Below are positions 61,101-64,000 of a stretch of 64,000 nt of DNA, piece after piece. Each line of letters opens with the position of its first letter. The first letter of the stretch is position 1. The notes below the pieces were generated by a model. The model was not told the DNA's origin and did not search any database. It saw only the letters and a program-made list of their open reading frames with translations. The stretch comes from Oenanthe sinensis (taxonomy: Eukaryota; Streptophyta; Magnoliopsida; Apiales; Apiaceae). The stretch is from positions 33,974,860 through 34,038,859 of the forward strand of contig CM053796.1 of the NCBI GenBank assembly GCA_028671895.1, in the 5' to 3' direction. Made by a program: the position numbers and the translations under genes.

Positions 61101-63362
61101 AAGAGAGATTCATTCAATTGTATACCACTATGGGATCTGATTCTCTTGATTTTGGGAGGACAGCCCATGAAGGTATTGTGACACAGAAACTCCATCCAGA
61201 GCGAGGATCATGGGGCCAAACAGTATCACGCCCACTCTGTACAAAAAAAGTTCAGAACTTTATTAGTAACGGATATATTTAACTTATAAGAGGATACTGG
61301 ATTTTAAGTTGAATTTATATCGGAAATAGAGAATCATGCATCCTTTGAGTCGAGCAGAAACATTATGAAGGATAACTGACAAAAAACACAGCACATTACA
61401 TATGTATGTGTAAAAAGAAAACTTGAAAAAGGAAAAATCTTGTACTAATTCTTAGACTACCAAGTGCCATATGCAAACTTTCAAGCTTAGCATGACAATT
61501 ATGCAACTGAGGTTGACTGGCATAGTTTTCAATCATGCGGTCATGTTGTAATCTTTGTGCATCCTATTATACTTGCAATTAATTCAGTTATGTGTGAGAA
61601 AAAAATGTTTATAGGTTTTAGTAACCTGGATCTGCATGAATGGCTGTGTTTCTATCTAATTAAAATAAGAAGCTATTTTGTAATGGAGTGACAAATTTAG
61701 AATTTGTTTCACCAACTCTAATTGCACTAGCAAATAGAGGGTTTAAGAACGAATAGTCTCCTCCCGCCACTTGCAAAGGAGAGAAAGAGGCACTTGATCC
61801 CTTCTCGAGCATCATTGATATTATTGGTTTTGAAACTCTAAAAAGCTTTATTGCCCTTGTGATTTCTATCATTAAAATAACATGGTAGCTTCCTTTCACT
61901 CGAAAACAGTATAATCTAAACTAAATAGATTATTGTAAACATGACATAGTATGATAAACCGACAGCACAATAATAGCATTATGCCTCCAGAAATAGCTAA
62001 TCAGTTATTATCATTAAACATTTGCGACGAAATAAATGCCGGGTACTCAGGTAACTAATATTTGCAAAAAGTAATGAAGTGGATCCCCTTTGTTGAAATG
62101 GCCTGGTATTTTTCTCAAGTAATTTACAAGATAAACTTTTAACTACTTTAGATCATACAAGTTCATAATAACTTGTAATCTCCTACTTTTGAAAGGAATG
62201 TATAAAACGAAACCAGTTCAAATCTAACTAACACAAAGACCAGATATATTGCCTATAATTTTAATGGGGAAAAGAAATATATCTGTCATGTTTACACGTG
62301 GAAAAGCCTCTAATTGTCCTCAACTATCGATAGGCCCCGTACTAGTGATACAAATCATCTAGGAAAATGTTGGCTGTTTTCCTCGCATTCAAGTCGTTTA
62401 CAAAAGAAAATGAAATTTACTCACGGTTGCTTCTCTTTGAGTCGCATTCAATTTTACTTCAGCTTTTCCCACATATTCTCATAAAATTTATTCTAATTGG
62501 TAGTCTAAGTACTTCCTATTATACTTTTATTACTAAATAGTACTTTTAGCAATCAAAAAAGAGAGCAAGTACAAGAAATATTAATTCAGATAACACACAT
62601 ATTTATTTATAAGATTACGAAATTTAACTCGCACCATCAATTATTTCAAATGAGAAACCTGGAGTTCTGGTGTATACAAAGGGATATACTTTTTTATCGA
62701 TTTATATTTATTTACAAGTTTGCCCGTGTCTGTTTCTAATTTTAAACTACGAACCCTTCTAGACAAAGAACAACGTATAATAGCATCTCCAAAATCCTCT
62801 TTATCTAGAATCTTGAGATAAAATTGATGACTCGTTAATTGCTCCTCTAATCTTTAAGACCCTCCTTAATTTTTACGAGCCTCCCCCACTCCCTATCCGT
62901 AATCTTACAACAAAATAAATTACTAAATATAATCTACTTTCCCTCCCCACTTCCTATTATACTTTTATTACTAGATAGTACTTCTAGTCTTTTAGCACTA
63001 AAAAAAAAGAGCAAGTACAAGAAATATTATTTCGGATAACACACATATTTATTTATAAGATTACAAAACTTAACTCGAACCATCAATTAGGTTATCGAAA
63101 GTAAAGACATTTACTAGCAATAACCCTAAACAAGTTACAGAACCAAACAAACACACTTAAAGCCAACAAACACCATAACTTGAAGTCAATCTAATAGAGT
63201 AAATGAGCTTAAATTGAAAGATCAAAGCAAAATTGCAATAAAGATTGAAACTTTAAGAGAAAGAAAGAGTACCCATTTACGAGGATGAGGACTCCAATCC
63301 ATTCCCATAGGTAAAGGTGAAGTTCCATCGTGCCTGTGCTTTGGAGGGCTCCGACGCTGCAT
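52151..63362 (-). CDS. EREL1: PX-domain RAB5 effector of the EREX/EREL family
   Basis: Ten exons join in frame: 63362-63273, 61236-61126, 60241-60143, 60015-59929, 59803-59695, 59590-58797, 55926-55762, 55668-55429, 55073-54864 and 52402-52151. They total 2157 nt and 718 residues. The start MQRRSPPKHRHDGTSPLPMG and MDWSPHPRKW are hallmarks of plant EREX-like proteins. The PX domain (about residues 45-155) has FYRVQVGIQSPQGVTTLRGV, the lipid-pocket RRFNDF and PPAPPKGLL. The acidic/serine-rich middle contains SDYGSDTAYEASEIGTSSLG and DPIERLMKYGMSNIDDGLFM. From about residue 400 on comes a coiled coil (NRALITMQRRLVTAKTDFED; QQLVELQKQHRELETNSKAD). Arabidopsis EREX binds GTP-bound RAB5-type GTPases and PI3P and acts in vacuolar transport. 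Exon 5 ends at the strong donor TCTT/GTATGT, not the nearer AG/GTCTTG, because only that choice keeps the frame. The EREL1 versus EREL2 label is tentative. Confidence 0.93.
53337..53640 (+). other. GC-richer patch with start codon and splice-donor-like site in EREL intron 9
   Basis: In an otherwise AT-rich 2.46 kb intron this patch contains CGTACTCGTACGCGGG and several G-runs. Then comes an ATG at 53578 opening MANDCIVGLRWLASLRQ, followed at once by a donor-like CAG/GTAACC (about 53630). That is the look of a first coding exon on the plus strand, antisense to EREL, or of a captured gene piece. I found no second exon and do not recognise the peptide. Confidence 0.3.
57931..58280. repeat. 175-bp tandem duplication in EREL intron 6
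   Basis: GCCTTCCTTCGACGGTCTTA begins at 57931 and again at 58106. The two 175-bp copies abut exactly and I find a single base difference (ATCATAGGG against ATCACAGGG). That is a very young duplication compared with the other repeats of the window. It lies within the 2.87 kb intron between exons 6 and 7. Confidence 0.92.
62511..63090. repeat. 135-bp duplicated segment in EREL intron 1
   Basis: CTTCCTATTATACTTTTATT starts one copy at 62511. The same bases start a second near 62950, 439 bp later. Both go on with AGAGCAAGTACAAGAAATAT and ACACACATATTTATTTATAA and end in ACCATCAATTA. A few indels separate them. The second copy ends about 180 bp before exon 1. Confidence 0.8.
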
Positions 63363-64000
63363 AGTATTCCGATCGGATTGTATCCGATATATGTGTGTAT
63401 GTAGGGGTGTGTGTGTATATGTGTATGTATAATTTGATGTGAATGAAGAGGGTTTAGGAGATTGGATCGAGGCGACCGAAGAAAGCAAGGACGAAGAGGA
63501 ACTAGTTTGAGGTGGACAGGTGGATTCTGTGTCAGGATGTTGGCCTAAATTCTCAAAAATATTGTCACTTTAAAAAAAAGTATGTTTATTGAAAACTTTT
63601 AATATAAAAATTATTTTTCATTTATATATATATTTATATTAATTATAATAATTGAAATAATTTGAATATAATTTGAATATTAATTAATTTACATTAAAGG
63701 AATTTGATTCGTAATATTGAAGTATCGAGTAAGGATTTGGTTATTTTAAACTCATATTAAAATATTATTTATTTTTTTCTTAATCTTTTTTAACAAGTTT
63801 GTTTAAAAGCTTTATCTTGTTAAGATTGTTTGAACTTTTATTTTTATTTTTTTCAAATTATTGCTAGAGTTCTCAGTCGTTCGAATAAAATTAGGATTAA
63901 TTATCAAGTACATCACTCATTATAAATCTGACTCAAATTCATCACTAATATTCATCACTAATTTCTTTCTTTTATGATAATTATTAAATTCAAATAAAAA
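63363..64000 (-). promoter_or_regulatory. Leader and promoter of the EREL gene, then AT-rich flank
   Basis: Upstream of the ATG (63362) the minus-strand leader holds an AC/AT-rich repeat (plus strand GTGTGTATGTAGGGGTGTGT, 63391-63410) and a moderately GC-rich stretch to about 63540. Beyond about 63560 the DNA is plain AT-rich with no gene to the window end. Confidence 0.4.

Overview
This window is nuclear DNA from a flowering plant. It is AT-rich, its genes are intron-rich with GT-AG junctions, it encodes chloroplast and endomembrane proteins of plant type, and it holds many plant repeats (solo LTRs, MITEs, TA and GA/GT microsatellites). Protein sequences and repeat style suggest a eudicot, perhaps an asterid; that is an inference, not a diagnosis. 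No virus, plasmid, operon, CRISPR array or prokaryotic signal is present.

Layout. 1-11 kb is repeat territory: a 3.26 kb LTR-like element (1912-5168) with a ten-copy 32-bp minisatellite, a decayed plant-mobile-domain gene (about 5231-7621, minus) and a 2 kb AT-rich element between TA microsatellites (8336-10400). At 11119-12210 (+) is an uninterrupted reading frame for the chloroplast ATP synthase gamma subunit. From 12.8 to 21.5 kb lie two TOPLESS-related loci in tandem: a wrecked copy (about 12820-14075) and a multi-exon copy (15911-21482) that keeps the LisH/CTLH part and the first WD40 propeller but stops before the second. A duplicated MITE (22096-22705) follows. Then come a two-exon TPD1-like secreted cysteine-rich protein (22971-25886, minus) and an eight-exon EamA/SLC35F5-like transporter (26824-32602, minus).

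32.6-42.9 kb is another repeat block. It holds AT-rich duplicated DNA, a 1.4 kb solo LTR with a perfect 5-bp target duplication and an internal array of palindromic 33-bp units (36560-37962), a truncated second copy of the first LTR family (38107-39308) and a Stowaway-type MITE (40384-40657). The last third carries three minus-strand genes: an mTERF6/PDE191-type organelle factor (42918-43916, with a 5'-UTR intron), a VAMP711-type longin R-SNARE (47885-50630, with a hAT MITE in intron 1) and a ten-exon PX-domain protein of the EREX/EREL family (52151-63362).

Neighbours do not form an operon. Two links may be meaningful or accidental: ATPC and mTERF6 both serve organelle energy or gene expression, and VAMP711 and EREL both act in endosome-to-vacuole traffic and sit 1.5 kb apart on one strand. 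For the transporter, TPD1-like, VAMP711 and EREL genes, the exon joins were derived by hand and give unbroken reading frames of 378, 133, 219 and 718 residues. The TOPLESS-like gene has one junction (exon 3 to 4) that could not be made to work.
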